In this document: piece after piece, positions 8,734 to 17,090 of the stretch | Layout: each line of letters starts with the position of its first letter | How positions within the stretch are numbered: position 1 is the stretch's first letter | DNA from: JADLBR01 sp020847615 | GTDB lineage: Bacteria > Verrucomicrobiota > Verrucomicrobiia > JADLBR01 | Direction: 5' to 3' | DNA length: 64,000 bases | NCBI GenBank assembly: GCA_026646655.1 | Contig: JAPKHT010000003.1 | Coordinates: 36,448-100,447 of the forward strand | Made by a program: the position numbers and the translations under genes | Notes under the pieces: generated by a model | Told to the model about the DNA's origin: nothing | Seen by the model: only the letters and a program-made list of their open reading frames with translations | Database searches by the model: none

Positions 8734-9024
8734 ATGGATATATACGTTGGCAACCTGCCGTACGACGTGACGGACTCGGAACTCGAGCAGTTGTTTGGAA
8801 AATACGGGGCGGTGGAGTCGGCCCGGGTGGTCATGGACCGGGAGACGGGGCGAGCGAAGGGCTTTGGCTTCGTGAACATGCCCGACCGCGCCGATGCGCA
8901 GAAGGCCATCGACGCCCTCAACGGCTCCGATCTCCACGGGCGCGCGCTGCGCGTGAATGAGTCGCAGCCGAAGCCCAGGACGGGCGGCGGTGGTGGTGGC
9001 GGCGGTTTCCGCGGACGACGCTAA
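8734..9024 (+). CDS. RRM-type RNA-binding protein (Gly-rich tail)
   Basis: A single RNA-recognition motif of 96 residues. RNP2 is IYVGNLPYDV at the N-terminus, and RNP1 is KGFGFVNM in the middle. A short basic and Gly-rich tail (TGGGGGGGGFRGRR) follows. This is the architecture of the small cyanobacterial and PVC Rbp proteins, which bind RNA and are often cold-induced. ATG 8734 was chosen over ATG 8713 because GGAGAAG lies seven bases before it and the motif begins at once. The 125-bp gap upstream shows no other gene. A cluster of structured repeats begins directly after the stop. Confidence 0.93.
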   Translation: MDIYVGNLPYDVTDSELEQLFGKYGAVESARVVMDRETGRAKGFGFVNMPDRADAQKAIDALNGSDLHGRALRVNESQPKPRTGGGGGGGGFRGRR

Positions 9025-9109
9025 GGGTTTTGTCGGACTTCGTCCGGCAGACTTTCGAATATTCCCGTGCCTCCACGGTCTTGCGACCGTGGCTACGAAT
9101 CTTCGAGCT

Positions 9110-9142
9110 GGGGGCCGGTCGGACTTTGTCCGACCGGCCCCC
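9110..9142. terminator. Perfect 15-bp hairpin between converging genes
   Basis: GGGGGCCGGTCGGAC, a TTT loop, then its exact complement. The very stable stem lies between converging genes and could end transcription from both sides or protect 3' ends. No T-run follows, so it is not a classical intrinsic terminator. It is part of repeat cluster A. Confidence 0.45.
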
Positions 9143-9180
9143 CAAGCCCGGATCCGTGGGGCACCATCGGGGGTGAAAAT

Positions 9181-9231
9181 GTAGCCGAAGCCGTGAGGCT
9201 TTGGCGGCCAAACGCTTACGCGTTCGGCTAC
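9181..9231 (+). repeat. 51-nt cloverleaf repeat core, copy A
   Basis: The outer stem is GTAGCCG/CGGCTAC. Inside are arm 1 AAGCC-GTGA-GGCTT, middle TGG-CGG-CCA, and arm 3 AACGC-TTAC-GCGTT. All three stems are perfectly paired. It is preceded by GGGGTGAAAAT and followed by a tail reading into CGGCTATTTTCGAGTCAG. Confidence 0.85.
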
Positions 9232-9245
9232 GGGAGACGCTGCGG

Positions 9246-11573
9246 CTATTTTCGAGTCAGCGATGCGGCGGCGCTCAGGAAGGCGGCCGCGATCGCGTAC
9301 GACAGGGTGCCCATGGCGATGGGCAGCAAGCCGGCGAGATCGCGTCCTCCGACCTCGTGGACGAGTGTGAATCGGATGAGCGCGGGGACCCAGATCGCCA
9401 GGCAACCGGTCGCGAGCCATCGGCTCGGGGGCGTTCCGCGGGCCGCGGCAGCCAGGAGCAGCAGGGTGGTAGCCAGGTACGGGGGCAGTATGGCGAGAAA
9501 CCACACGAACGATTCGGGCGTGCGCGGCGCCTTGTGGCCCTCGAACTTGGGGACGAGGGCACTGGCCTTTTCGTGAATCGTGGCGCCCGGATCGGAGGTA
9601 GACTTCCGTGTGTAGCGGGCGGTGCGCCTGATGTCGGGTTCGCCGGGGAGGTCGGTGTTGTCGCTGTCGCGGCATAGCAGCGCGCGCGCCTGTTGGAGCC
9701 AGGCGGCGCAGGCCCCCGCGGGATTCGCTTTGACCACGGCGAGCGTCAGTTCCAGGCAGAGGGCATCGCGGCGGGCGGGGTCGGGCTCGAGATCCCGCAG
9801 CCTGCGGTAGACGACTGTTTCGAAGTGGGATCTCCTTTGGAGTGGAGACATGGCCGGGGTATCCGCGAGCAGATGGGCCAGGGCGGCGCGCGCGGTGTCC
9901 GGGGCGCGGCCCAGCGCGGGATCGACGTGCGCGATGCTGGCGAAGATTGCGGGGAATTGGGGCGAGGGGCATGGGTAGGACCGCATGGCGGAGGGCTGAA
10001 GCGAGGCGGCGAGGACGAGCGGCAGGGCGGCGCCCAAGAGGGATGCCCCCGCGCCGACCCATCGGCGCCCCGGCGCGCACGCCAACAATTCGCGCATCAC
10101 GATGACCGCTGCCAGTGGCCAGGCGAGGAATGCGTTGAGGCCCTGCAGCGAAGCCAGCGATGCCGCGGCGAAGGCCAGCGGTGGCCCACCGCCCGAGAGC
10201 CGAAGCGCCCACAGGGAGAGCGCCAGGGCCATGAGCGCGAATTGCAGCGCGCCAGGAAGCACGTGGTGCGCCAGGAAGATGGGCAAGCCGTGGAGGCAAC
10301 AGCCGAGGGCGCACACGGCGAGCGGCACCGTGGCGGGGCGCCCAAGCAGGGAGCGGAGCGCGAGGAACATGGTGGCGATGCCCAGGAGCGCGGCGCCATG
10401 CTGCATCCAGACCCATGTCGCGAGGGCCGGGTCGCCGGACGCCATGGGCGGGAGGATCCACGTGAGCAGCCAGCCCCCGCGCGGCTCAAGGGCGGTCGGC
10501 GATGCCGCCGCGCCGAGGATCGCGGCGCTGCCATCGTGCAGCAGCGCGAAGGGGATGCCGAGCAACGGGGTCAGGCGGATCGCGACGGCGGTCGCGCCGA
10601 TGGCCAACCAGCACGCCGCCTCGCCCCGGGGCCCGATCGAGATCACCCGGTCCACGAGCCGAGCCAGCCACGGGGGCGCGGACGGCGCGAACGCGACGGC
10701 CTCGCGGTCGGCGACCGCGGCCATCGCGCGCGGGCCCATGAGGCGCGGGATGATTGCCGCGGAGACGAGGAAGAGCCCCCACGCGATGAACCCGCGGCGC
10801 GGGTCGCCATCCAGGCCCAGGAACCACGACTCATCATCGACCACGTCGAAGAGGCGGAGTCTCCGGAAGAGTGCCTCGCCGAACACCAGGCCCGCGTGGA
10901 TGCCGATGCCGAGGTGCAGGGCGCGCGTCCGGATGGCGGCCGCGCAGAGCAAGACGTGGAGGCAGAATACGCCGCCGAAGAGCATGCGGTCCGCGGGTTC
11001 CGTGAGGAGGTCGCCGGGATTGGCGAGGTCGTGGAAGAACGCGAACAGGATGCCGGTGACAATGACCGCGGGCCAGCGCGGCAGGGCATCGGCGACGGCG
11101 CGCAAGAGGAACCCGCGGAAGAGGATCTCTTCGGTCGTCGCGATGGCGATGCCCGCGAAGGCGCAGGCCGGAACGGCCGCGGCGACGTCGGCCAGGGATC
11201 GTGGCGCGCGGAATTCGACGGACCCGCCCGCGCGCATCAGCAGCGCGTAGGCGAGGTATCCTCCGATCCCGAAGAGCCATCCGCGGGCAATCACCCCCCG
11301 CCAGCCGGGCGTGGGCCGGAGGCCCAGGGCAGGGCGCCGGGCGGCGATTCGGTGAACGGCCCAGGCCAGCAGCAGGGCCGCGGCGCAGACGACCAGGCGG
11401 CCGGGTCCCGTGTGACCCAGGAGCCCGGCGCCGGGCCCGAGCGCGGCCCTCGCGGCGGCGTCCAGGGTGGCGAGGAGAGCGGCGAGCGAGGCCACATAGA
11501 TGGCCGTGCGAACGAGCCCATCGCGCGCGCCGAGCCACGCGAGGGCCGCCCCGATCCTATGGCGCGCACTCAC
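9246..11573 (-). CDS. CPBP-type intramembrane protease fused to a second multi-pass membrane domain
   Basis: A 775-residue membrane protein. The N-terminal half carries the CPBP (Abi/CaaX-like) glutamic protease signature: EEILFRG with the catalytic Glu pair, then FAFFHD and GIHAGLVFGE as later metal/catalytic motifs. The C-terminal half (about residue 300 onward) has seven or more hydrophobic segments and a soluble stretch (about 540-690) with many Arg and Asp. It resembles GT-C-like or O-antigen-ligase-like membrane proteins only in general shape. CPBP proteins are usually 200-300 residues, so this is a fusion. The start is GTG; no clear ribosome-binding site was found. The stop lies within a structured repeat. 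It follows the Dabb gene by 38 bp on the same strand. Confidence 0.75.
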   Translation of the reverse strand: MSARHRIGAALAWLGARDGLVRTAIYVASLAALLATLDAAARAALGPGAGLLGHTGPGRLVVCAAALLLAWAVHRIAARRPALGLRPTPGWRGVIARGWLFGIGGYLAYALLMRAGGSVEFRAPRSLADVAAAVPACAFAGIAIATTEEILFRGFLLRAVADALPRWPAVIVTGILFAFFHDLANPGDLLTEPADRMLFGGVFCLHVLLCAAAIRTRALHLGIGIHAGLVFGEALFRRLRLFDVVDDESWFLGLDGDPRRGFIAWGLFLVSAAIIPRLMGPRAMAAVADREAVAFAPSAPPWLARLVDRVISIGPRGEAACWLAIGATAVAIRLTPLLGIPFALLHDGSAAILGAAASPTALEPRGGWLLTWILPPMASGDPALATWVWMQHGAALLGIATMFLALRSLLGRPATVPLAVCALGCCLHGLPIFLAHHVLPGALQFALMALALSLWALRLSGGGPPLAFAAASLASLQGLNAFLAWPLAAVIVMRELLACAPGRRWVGAGASLLGAALPLVLAASLQPSAMRSYPCPSPQFPAIFASIAHVDPALGRAPDTARAALAHLLADTPAMSPLQRRSHFETVVYRRLRDLEPDPARRDALCLELTLAVVKANPAGACAAWLQQARALLCRDSDNTDLPGEPDIRRTARYTRKSTSDPGATIHEKASALVPKFEGHKAPRTPESFVWFLAILPPYLATTLLLLAAAARGTPPSRWLATGCLAIWVPALIRFTLVHEVGGRDLAGLLPIAMGTLSYAIAAAFLSAAASLTRK

Positions 11574-11611
11574 GCGATCTCACATCCCGACACGCCGCCC
11601 AGCGCCGCGGG

Positions 11612-11911
11612 TCACTCGAAGTCGTAGACGAGGACTTTCCTGCAATTGGGTTTGAAGACCTTCTCGACGAACTCGACGTGCGCCGGATCGTCCTGGTAGG
11701 CATCCTGCGACGCCTTGGAGTCAAAGACGATGTTCAGGGCGACCTGATAGCTCTGGTCGACCACGTCCCGGTGGCTCTTGGCCATTTTCCCGACGTGGAA
11801 ATGCAGGATGCCGGGCTGCTTGTTCAGATATCTCTTGGCCCCGGCGACAAGATCGTCCGCGGCGGCGGGCTTCGCGGGGTCCGTCCAGAAGATGACGACG
11901 TGGGAGAACAT
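11612..11911 (-). CDS. Dabb-family stress-responsive alpha/beta-barrel protein
   Basis: A small protein of 99 residues with the Dabb ferredoxin-like fold: MFSHVVIFWTDP at the start, a His-containing strand (ILHFHVGKM), YQVALNIVFDSKASQDAYQDDPAH and the C-terminal VLVYDFE. Dabb proteins form dimers. Some catalyse cyclisation reactions, but most have no assigned job. Length and motifs are typical. It is probably co-transcribed with the CPBP-fusion gene downstream. Between it and argA lie 95 bp with the low-complexity string AGGTCAAAAGGCAAAA, a motif that recurs near 38640. Confidence 0.88.
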   Translation of the reverse strand: MFSHVVIFWTDPAKPAAADDLVAGAKRYLNKQPGILHFHVGKMAKSHRDVVDQSYQVALNIVFDSKASQDAYQDDPAHVEFVEKVFKPNCRKVLVYDFE

Positions 11912-12006
11912 GGGGGAAGCCTAGAGGGGGCCCGGGCGAAAGGTCAAAAGGCAAAACGATCCCATGGCCCGCAGGCCAAGTAGTGGGGGTGCCGCGTTCC
12001 GGCGGG

Positions 12007-13311
12007 CTACACGGGCATCGTCGCCGGCTGGCTGCGGAGGTCCTTGGCGAGGACGCGCGAGTTGCGCCCGCTCTTCTCCCACTGCTCGCGGCGCTTGGCG
12101 GGGAGGATGTCGGGGGAGACCGCCGAGAAGCCCCCCTTCTGCTCGAAGAAGGCGAAGGTCTGGGTGGACAGGGCGAAGAGTTCCTCGGTGCCGGCCTCGC
12201 GGGCGACCTTTTCGACGTAGGCGAGGAGGCGGCGCCCGATCCCCTGGTTCTCGTGGCTGGCGCTCACGTAGAGGCAGGCGACCTCCGCGCGGCGGCCCTC
12301 CGCGTCGGGGTGCAGGGCGACGCACCCCAGGACGTTGCGGTCGACCTCGAAGACGTAGTAGTCGTTCAGTTGCTGGAGGATCATGGCGCGTGTGCGCGGC
12401 AGGATCTCCTGGGACTGGACCGCGCGCTTGATGAGGTTCTGGATGGACTGCACGTCCTTCTTCATCGCGCGGCGGATGGACTGGTACTGGTTGGCGTAGA
12501 TCATCGTGCCGATGCCCTCGTTGAGGAACACCTCGCTCAGCAGGGCCTCGTCGACCTTGCCGTTGACGATGTGGACGCGGTCAATCCCGTCCCTGCAGGC
12601 GCCGATGCCGTGGGCGACCTTCGAGCGCAGCTCGGGGGGTATCTCGTCGGGGCATGATTTCTGGTAGGCCGCGGCCTCGTCGACGGACATGTGCTGGATG
12701 ACCTCGCCGCCGCGGGTGAGCTTGTCGTTGGCGGTGACGAAGATGAGTTTCACGGCGCGCAGGGCGCGGGCGACCGCGAGGGCCACGGCGTCCGAATTCA
12801 CGCGGAAGGTGCGCCCGGCGCCGTCGAAGCCCAGGGGCGGGATCACCGGCACGATGTCCTCGGCGAGCACCCGGCGGAGGAGGTCCTCGTCGACGCGCTC
12901 GACCTTGCCGGTGTGCTGCTGGTCGATGCCATCGATGATGCCGACGGGGTGCGCGATGATCGCGTTGGGGTAGATGCAGCGCATGTCAACCGAGGTGAGC
13001 CCCTCCATGATCTCGTGGGTGAGGCGGTTGGCCGCGGTGAGCGCGACGGAGAGGGTCGCGGGGTCGGTGATGCCCGAGCCGTCGTAGTTGGAGATCGGCG
13101 TCGCGGTCTGCGCGGAAAGATCCTTGATCTGTTGGCCGGCGCCGTGCACGAGCACCGTGCGGATGCGCAGGCTCCAGAGCACCGCGATGTCCAGGATCAG
13201 GTTCGAGATGTTGTCGCCGGCCAGGACCGCGCCGTCCAGGGCGATGACGAACACCTTCTCCCGGTAGCTGGGGACGTAATTCAATATCCCGCGCAGGTCG
13301 GAGACCTTCAT
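12007..13311 (-). CDS. argA: Amino-acid N-acetyltransferase (N-acetylglutamate synthase)
   Basis: Catalyses the first step of arginine synthesis, acetyl-CoA plus glutamate to N-acetylglutamate. It has the classical two-domain form. An amino-acid-kinase-like domain spans residues 1-285 (FVIALDGAVL, VLVHGAGQQI, FRVNSDAVALAVA). A GNAT domain spans about 290-434 (CLYVSASHENQGIGRRLLAYVE holds the acetyl-CoA pyrophosphate loop). Length 434 fits ArgA. ATG 13311 (MKVSDLRGIL) was preferred to an upstream GTG at 13350 because family members begin here. It is divergent from rhaA, with about 210 bp between. No other arginine genes are in the window. Confidence 0.92.
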   Translation of the reverse strand: MKVSDLRGILNYVPSYREKVFVIALDGAVLAGDNISNLILDIAVLWSLRIRTVLVHGAGQQIKDLSAQTATPISNYDGSGITDPATLSVALTAANRLTHEIMEGLTSVDMRCIYPNAIIAHPVGIIDGIDQQHTGKVERVDEDLLRRVLAEDIVPVIPPLGFDGAGRTFRVNSDAVALAVARALRAVKLIFVTANDKLTRGGEVIQHMSVDEAAAYQKSCPDEIPPELRSKVAHGIGACRDGIDRVHIVNGKVDEALLSEVFLNEGIGTMIYANQYQSIRRAMKKDVQSIQNLIKRAVQSQEILPRTRAMILQQLNDYYVFEVDRNVLGCVALHPDAEGRRAEVACLYVSASHENQGIGRRLLAYVEKVAREAGTEELFALSTQTFAFFEQKGGFSAVSPDILPAKRREQWEKSGRNSRVLAKDLRSQPATMPV

Positions 13312-13519
13312 GGTGCCGATATGCGCCCGGCGGGCGATGTTTTCAACCACAGATTGCGCGGGCGCTCGTCCCCGGGGTGATGCCTTCCTCCGGGTGGGGC
13401 CTCAGGGCGGGGCGTTCGGGCGTGTCTGGAGATCTCGCGGTCACAATTTCATTGCGGGCGGGTCGGGCGCCGATATGCTCGATCCCGAGCAATAAACCAA
13501 CCCCGACAGGAGGCGCGAG

Positions 13520-14794
13520 ATGGCCGGCAAGATGGATGGAGCAATCGAGAGGGCGTACGAGTTGGCGAGGGAGCGCTATGGGGCGCTTGGCGTGGACACG
13601 GACAAGGCGCTGGAGGTTCTGGCGAAGGTGCCGATATCGATGCACTGCTGGCAGGGGGACGACGTCGGCGGGTTCGAGAACGCGGGCGGGACGCTGGGCG
13701 ACGGTCTGGCGGTGACGGGGAATTATCCGGGGAAGGCGCGCACGGCGCAGCAGTTGAGGCAGGATTTCGAGAAGGCCACGTCCGTCATCCCGGGCAAGCA
13801 CCGGTTCAACGTGCACGCGTGCTACGCGGAGATGGACGGGAAGAAGGTGGACCGGGACGCGCTGGGCCCGGACCAGTTCAAGAACTGGATCGCCTGGGCG
13901 AAGGGGCTGGGGATCGGGATGGATTTCAACCAGACGTATTTCTCGCACCCGAAGATGGATCGCGGGTGGTCGCTGACGCACCCGGACGCGAAGATCCGCA
14001 AATTCTGGATCGAGCACGGGATCCGTTGCCGGGAGATCGGGGCGGCGATCGGCAAGGAGCTGGGGAAGACGTGCGTGACCAACCTGTGGATCCCGGATGG
14101 GATGAAGGACACCCCGGCGGACCGGCGGGGCCCGCGCGAGCGGCTGGCCGAGTCGCTGGACGCGGTGTTTGCGCCGAAGATCGACAGGAAGTACAACCTG
14201 GACTCGGTGGAGCCGAAGCTGTTTGGCATCGGCGCGGAGAGCTACACGCCGGGCTCGCACGAGTTCTACATCGGCTACGCGGTCAGCCGGAAGATCCTGC
14301 TGACGCTCGACGCGGGGCACTATCATCCGACGGAGGGCATCGGGGACAAGATCTCCTCGGTGATGTGCTTCCTGCCGGAGATCACGCTGCACGTGAGCCG
14401 CGGCGTCCGGTGGGACAGCGACCACGTCGTGACCCTGACCGACGACCTGCACTCGATCGCGCAGGAGATCGTGTGGGGCGGGTACTTGGACCGGATACAC
14501 ATCGGGCTGGATTACTTCGACGCGAGCATCAACCGGATCGCGGCGTGGGTGATCGGGACGCGCAACATGATCAAGGCGCTCTTGATGGCGCTGGTCGCGC
14601 CGATCGAGAGGCTCAAGGCGTTCGAGCTGGCCGGCGACTACACCTCGAGGCTGGCGCTCATGGAGGACATGAAGGTGCTGCCGGCGGGCGCGGTGTGGGA
14701 TTACTACTGCGCGAAGCAGGGCGCGCCGGTGGGCGTCGCGTGGCTGGACGACGTGAAGAAATACGAGGCCGACGTGCTCTCGAAGCGGAATTGA
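13520..14794 (+). CDS. rhaA: L-rhamnose isomerase
   Basis: Converts L-rhamnose to L-rhamnulose in the cytoplasm. Its 424 residues match the E. coli-type enzyme along the whole length. Recognisable segments are ISMHCWQGDDVGGFE near the N-terminus, GMDFNQTYFSHP, CVTNLWIPDG, and the metal-site segments LTLDAGHYHPTE and SDHVVTLTDD. A strong AGGAGG site lies before the ATG. It is followed after 12 bp by the rhamnose transporter, so the two form an operon. Rhamnulokinase and aldolase genes are not in the window. Nothing in the 5' region clearly marks a rhamnose regulator site. Confidence 0.97.
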   Translation: MAGKMDGAIERAYELARERYGALGVDTDKALEVLAKVPISMHCWQGDDVGGFENAGGTLGDGLAVTGNYPGKARTAQQLRQDFEKATSVIPGKHRFNVHACYAEMDGKKVDRDALGPDQFKNWIAWAKGLGIGMDFNQTYFSHPKMDRGWSLTHPDAKIRKFWIEHGIRCREIGAAIGKELGKTCVTNLWIPDGMKDTPADRRGPRERLAESLDAVFAPKIDRKYNLDSVEPKLFGIGAESYTPGSHEFYIGYAVSRKILLTLDAGHYHPTEGIGDKISSVMCFLPEITLHVSRGVRWDSDHVVTLTDDLHSIAQEIVWGGYLDRIHIGLDYFDASINRIAAWVIGTRNMIKALLMALVAPIERLKAFELAGDYTSRLALMEDMKVLPAGAVWDYYCAKQGAPVGVAWLDDVKKYEADVLSKRN

Positions 14795-14806
14795 GGAGGC
14801 GCCCCC

Positions 14807-15880
14807 ATGTGCATCGCGACCGTGGCTGAATCGACGACCAACCCGTCCCTGGGCGTGCTGATATTCACGCTCGGGGGATTGGCGGGGGCGGTGTTCTATC
14901 TCCCCTTCAAGAGGGTCCAGAAGTGGGCTTGGGAGAGCTACTGGATGATCTACGCGGTGGCGGGCCTGGTGGTGGTGCCGTGGCTATTGGCGCTCACGAC
15001 GTCGCCGAACGTGGTGAAGGTGCTCTCGCAGGCGCCGGGCGGCCAGATCGGCTACTGTTTTTTCTGCGGGGCGATGTGGGGCGTCGGCGGCCTGACCTGG
15101 GGCCTGATGATCCGGTACCTGGGCGTGGGCCTCGGGCTGGCGATCGGCTGCGGCCTGTGCTCGGCGACCGGCACGCTGATCCCGCCGATCCTGAAGGGCA
15201 ACCTCCAGGCGCTCTTCGGGACGCCTGCGGCGAACGCCTCGCTGGTGGGGGTGCTCGTCTCGGTGATCGGGATCGTGCTGGTGGGGATGGCGGGCATGTC
15301 CAAGGAGAGCGAGCTGCCGGATGAGGAGAAGAAGAAGGCGGTGGCCGAGTACGATTTCAAGAAGGGGATCCTGGTGGCGCTATTCTCCGGGATCATGAGC
15401 GCGGGGATGAGTTTCGGGCTGCAGGGCGGGCCGGATATCGAGGCGCTGGCCAAGAGCGTGGAACCGGTGACGCCCCTGGCGTGGGCGGGGATGCCGGTGC
15501 TGGTGGTGGTGCTGCTGGGGGGATTCGCGGTCAATGGCGGCTGGTGCCTATTCCTGAATGCGAAGAACAAGACCCTGGGGGACTACGCGCGCAAGGACGC
15601 CCCGATGCTCCCGAACCTGCTGTTCGCCGGGCTGGCGGGGGCGATCTGGTGCTCGCAGTTCATCTGTTTCAAGACCGGCGAGCCGCAGATGGGCGCGCTG
15701 TCGTACATCGGCTGGGCGGTGCTCATGGCCAGCGCGATCCTGTTCTCGACGCTGCTCGGGATACTGCTCGGCGAGTGGAAGGGCACCAGCGGGCGCACGC
15801 GCGCGCTGCTGGCCTGCGGCCTCGTGCTGCTGATCGGGTCATCGGTGCTCTCGGCGTATAGCGGGTACCTGAAGGTCTGA
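14807..15880 (+). CDS. rhaT: L-rhamnose/proton symporter
   Basis: Inner-membrane transporter that brings L-rhamnose in with protons. Its 357 residues have about ten hydrophobic segments and clear RhaT signatures: GGLAGAVFYLPFKRVQKWAWESYW at the N-terminus (the loop after the first helix), GAMWGVGGLTWGLMIRYLG and LGEWKGT near the C-terminus. The ATG has GAGGAGG before it. It lies directly behind rhaA, which supports the substrate. The stop codon TGA is at once followed by CTCGAGAATTGCCGCAGCGC, the tail of a structured repeat, so the mRNA probably ends in that element. Confidence 0.95.
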   Translation: MCIATVAESTTNPSLGVLIFTLGGLAGAVFYLPFKRVQKWAWESYWMIYAVAGLVVVPWLLALTTSPNVVKVLSQAPGGQIGYCFFCGAMWGVGGLTWGLMIRYLGVGLGLAIGCGLCSATGTLIPPILKGNLQALFGTPAANASLVGVLVSVIGIVLVGMAGMSKESELPDEEKKKAVAEYDFKKGILVALFSGIMSAGMSFGLQGGPDIEALAKSVEPVTPLAWAGMPVLVVVLLGGFAVNGGWCLFLNAKNKTLGDYARKDAPMLPNLLFAGLAGAIWCSQFICFKTGEPQMGALSYIGWAVLMASAILFSTLLGILLGEWKGTSGRTRALLACGLVLLIGSSVLSAYSGYLKV

Positions 15881-15965
15881 CTCGAGAATTGCCGCAGCGC
15901 ATCCCGTAGCCGATCGCGTAAGCGTTTGGGCGCCAAAGCCTCACGGCTTCGGCTACATTTTCGGC
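15878..15965. repeat. Structured repeat starting at the rhaT stop codon (copy B)
   Basis: The tail TGACTCGAGAATTGCCGCAG begins with the rhaT TGA itself. The 51-nt core at 15906-15956 is in the opposite orientation to copy A, with outer stem GTAGCCG/CGGCTAC, arm ATCGC-GTAA-GCGTT (one mismatch), middle TGG-GCG-CCA and arm AAGCC-TCAC-GGCTT. The element ends ATTTTCGG. It lies between rhaT and the converging GNAT-like gene, whose stop is 40 bp away. Confidence 0.85.
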
Positions 15966-16004
15966 ACCGATCGTGCCCCGCCGCGGCGGGCGCGTTTCTG
16001 GGCG

Positions 16005-17090
16005 CTACCGGAACGCGAGCAGTTCCCGGGACTGCATTTTGGTGAGCGGGAAGAAGGCGGGGATGGCGGTCCCGAGGAGGGGGTTGTTGCTGGAGAAGAA
16101 GAGGGCGGCGGGTTCCGTCGCGTTCATCATCCTGCGCTTGGTCTCGTTGAGGATGGGACCGAAGTGGACCCGGTCGAGGCGACGCTCGATGCCGTGGGCG
16201 ACGGCGCGTATGATGAGATTCTCGTACGCGTGGAGGGTGCTCTTGAGGGTGCGGTCGAAGGCGCCGTGGAGCATGCGCAGGCCGCGGCCCGTGCGGACAA
16301 AGGAGTGATAGCCGAGCATCTGGCCATCGAGGTGCGCGACGAGGTGGACGAACCGGGGCGAGGGGTGCGCGCACGTGGCGGCGACCATCTCGGGGAATAG
16401 ATCCTGGAAGGGGCTGGCGATGATGCTGTTGTCAACCGTGGAGGCGACGCAGTGCGCGACGCCCGCCATGTCGCCATCGCCCAGGGGACCCTCGATCAGA
16501 TCGATGGTGCCGCCCTTGTTCGCGAAGCCCTTGATCTTGCGCCGGATGTTGTTGTGCTGCGCGATGTAGTCGGAGACGGATGACATCCCGGCGATGTCGA
16601 CCGCGCCATCCCGGACGTAGGGGAACTCTCTGGCGCGCGCGTGGAGGGGACGGTTGGCGGTGGAGTCATTGACGAAGAGCACCGGCCTGTGGCGGCGGAG
16701 CCAGCTGATCATGGCGGCGATGGTGGCGCCGCGGTCGAAACCGTTGGCGACAAAGCCCGGGTTGGCGAAGGTCTCGGCGCAAAGTCCCGAACGGAGCCAG
16801 GTGAGCGCGGGGATCCCGGAGTGGTCCAGGGCCCATGCGAGCCAGGGGCCATCGAACAGGGAGCGCCCGTAGGCGGTGCATTCGACCATGAAGGCGATGC
16901 CCGCGAGACGCCCGTCGCGCGAGGCGCGGAGCGCGAGGGGCCGGGTGGTGGCCGAGCGCGTGGCGAGAAAACAGCCGAACACATCCCAGACCGCCTCGTC
17001 GGCGCCCATGTCGCGGAGGTGATCGTCGAGCGCGGCCCTCTCGTCGGACGACGGGGGCTCGCGGGACAGCGTGAACTGGAGAGACGACAT
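16005..17090 (-). CDS. BioF2/FemAB-like GNAT-fold acyltransferase next to the polyketide synthase
   Basis: A 361-residue protein of the GNAT-like peptidoglycan/cellulose-associated acyltransferase type (BioF2-like, Acetyltransf_6). Typical segments are NIRRKIKGFANKGG in the middle, a strand with HLVAHLDGQMLGYHSFVR, and LNETKRRMMNATEP towards the end. Such proteins transfer acyl or aminoacyl groups. The ATG directly follows the stop codon of the polyketide synthase (TAG-ATG), so translation is coupled. The best inference is that it modifies the polyketide product, for example by attaching it to an amine, but no reaction can be read from the sequence. Confidence 0.7.
   Translation of the reverse strand: MSSLQFTLSREPPSSDERAALDDHLRDMGADEAVWDVFGCFLATRSATTRPLALRASRDGRLAGIAFMVECTAYGRSLFDGPWLAWALDHSGIPALTWLRSGLCAETFANPGFVANGFDRGATIAAMISWLRRHRPVLFVNDSTANRPLHARAREFPYVRDGAVDIAGMSSVSDYIAQHNNIRRKIKGFANKGGTIDLIEGPLGDGDMAGVAHCVASTVDNSIIASPFQDLFPEMVAATCAHPSPRFVHLVAHLDGQMLGYHSFVRTGRGLRMLHGAFDRTLKSTLHAYENLIIRAVAHGIERRLDRVHFGPILNETKRRMMNATEPAALFFSSNNPLLGTAIPAFFPLTKMQSRELLAFR

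Larger units (their letters stand above)
9030..9261. repeat. Composite structured-repeat cluster (copy A)
   Basis: Fills the gap between the RRM gene and the converging CPBP-fusion gene. From left: a small hairpin (GTCGGAC-TTC-GTCCGGC); a half copy of the second repeat family (CCACGGTC-TTGC-GACCGTGG-CTAC, 9073-9096); a perfect 15-bp-arm hairpin (9110-9142); then the 51-nt cloverleaf core (9181-9231) and its tail, ending CGGCTATTTTCGAGTCAG. The tail contains the stop codon (TAG) of the CPBP-fusion gene read on the minus strand. Confidence 0.85.

Noticed and set aside
9693..11627. A 644-codon plus-strand frame opposite the CPBP-fusion gene.
   Set aside because: Gly/Arg/Glu-rich low-complexity translation with no motif; the minus strand has EEILFRG and regular membrane helices.
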